DNA from: Lithodes maja
Lineage: Eukaryota > Arthropoda > Malacostraca > Decapoda > Lithodidae
DNA: 64,000 nt
Assembly (NCBI GenBank): GCA_037953745.1
Contig: JBAKBP010003157.1
Location: 1 to 64,000 of the forward strand
Direction of reading: 5' to 3'
Shown: piece after piece, positions 63,877 through 64,000 of the stretch
Numbering within the stretch: the stretch's first letter is position 1
Layout of the letters: the number at the start of each line of letters is the position of its first letter
Translations under genes and position numbers: made by a program
The notes under the pieces: model-generated
The model's input: the letters and a program-made list of their open reading frames with translations, nothing else
Told to the model about the DNA's origin: nothing
Databases searched by the model: none

Positions 63877-64000
63877 TGTGACGCATGTCGAGTATGAGCA
63901 TGCTGTACAGAACGCCCAGTCAGGCCCCACTCTCGCTAGGATCGTCAGGGCAGGAACTTTGGCTGTAGTCTGTGTAGAGTTTCCTAACTCAGTTTATGTG
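63877..64000 (+). repeat. 3' LTR, cut by the window end
   Basis: 124 bp identical to 57576-57699. The remainder and the 3' target duplication lie outside the window. Confidence 0.95.

Larger units (their letters stand above)
57576..64000 (+). mobile_element. Young LTR retrotransposon, Gmr1-like Ty3/gypsy type, non-autonomous
   Basis: The parts in order are: 5' LTR, primer-binding site, a single long ORF, polypurine tract and the beginning of the 3' LTR. The ORF has gag and protease but only scraps of integrase and polymerase. The visible LTR sequences are identical, which implies a recent insertion. Integrase-tail-like fragments precede the polymerase-like fragments, the gene order known from Gmr1. 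The element sits in the presumed KMT2 intron in the same orientation as the exon. Confidence 0.85.

Overview
The window is eukaryotic and reads as transposon-dense intergenic or intronic DNA of an arthropod. The telomere-type motif TTAGG, typical of arthropods, occurs as interstitial arrays and as part of a dispersed hairpin module. Microsatellites are abundant and the DNA transposons carry TTAA or TA target duplications. A malacostracan crustacean is plausible, but no marker in the window proves it. There is no rRNA, no convincing functional tRNA and no CRISPR array.

Only one piece looks like an ordinary host gene. It is an exon at 55423-56012 (+) that encodes the FYR region and the start of the SET region of a KMT2C/D (Trithorax-related) histone H3K4 methyltransferase. 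Both splice sites look good, but a TGA lies in frame between the two conserved blocks.

Layout. 1-12 kb: dispersed repeats, a broken LINE nested in a piggyBac-like MITE, a long gene-free stretch, a Gag-like gene remnant with a 282-bp in-frame minisatellite, and a 286-bp tandem array split by a LINE. 12.2-15.6 kb: a large inverted repeat with a (TTAGG)n core, one arm of which holds a 640-bp TTAA element, then minisatellites and MITEs. 15.8-17.6 kb: a decayed CR1-like LINE. 18-23.4 kb: a cluster of TTAA MITEs, foldbacks and CA/GA arrays. 26-29.4 kb: CR1-like and RTE-like LINE remnants. 32-36.5 kb: a duplicated block with hairpin-TTAGG modules, one copy carrying a zinc-ribbon fragment that resembles a Merlin/ISXO2 transposase, then a second foldback with a (CCTAA)n core. 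39.2-41.7 kb: a 39-bp tandem array with a 2-kb piggyBac-like element inserted at a TTAA inside it. That element encodes an acidic N-terminus joined to a C-terminal cysteine-rich domain, with no catalytic core. 42.6-44.6 kb and 49.4-51.35 kb: two three-level nests of LINEs and a SINE. 46.56-49.29 kb: a complete Tigger/pogo transposon with an intact transposase. 51.5-52.1 kb: a Tigger-like MITE with a perfect 154-bp palindrome. 53.4-57.5 kb: LINE remnants around the KMT2 exon. 57.6 kb to the end: a young Ty3/gypsy-type LTR element (5' LTR, primer-binding site, one long gag-protease ORF with remnants of pol, polypurine tract, start of the 3' LTR).

The coding sequences do not form a pathway. They are a community of selfish elements, several non-autonomous but apparently young, around one chromatin-regulator exon. 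The strongest candidates for something undescribed are the core-less piggyBac protein, the LTR element whose single ORF stays open across a deleted and rearranged pol, and the foldbacks built around telomere-like DNA.
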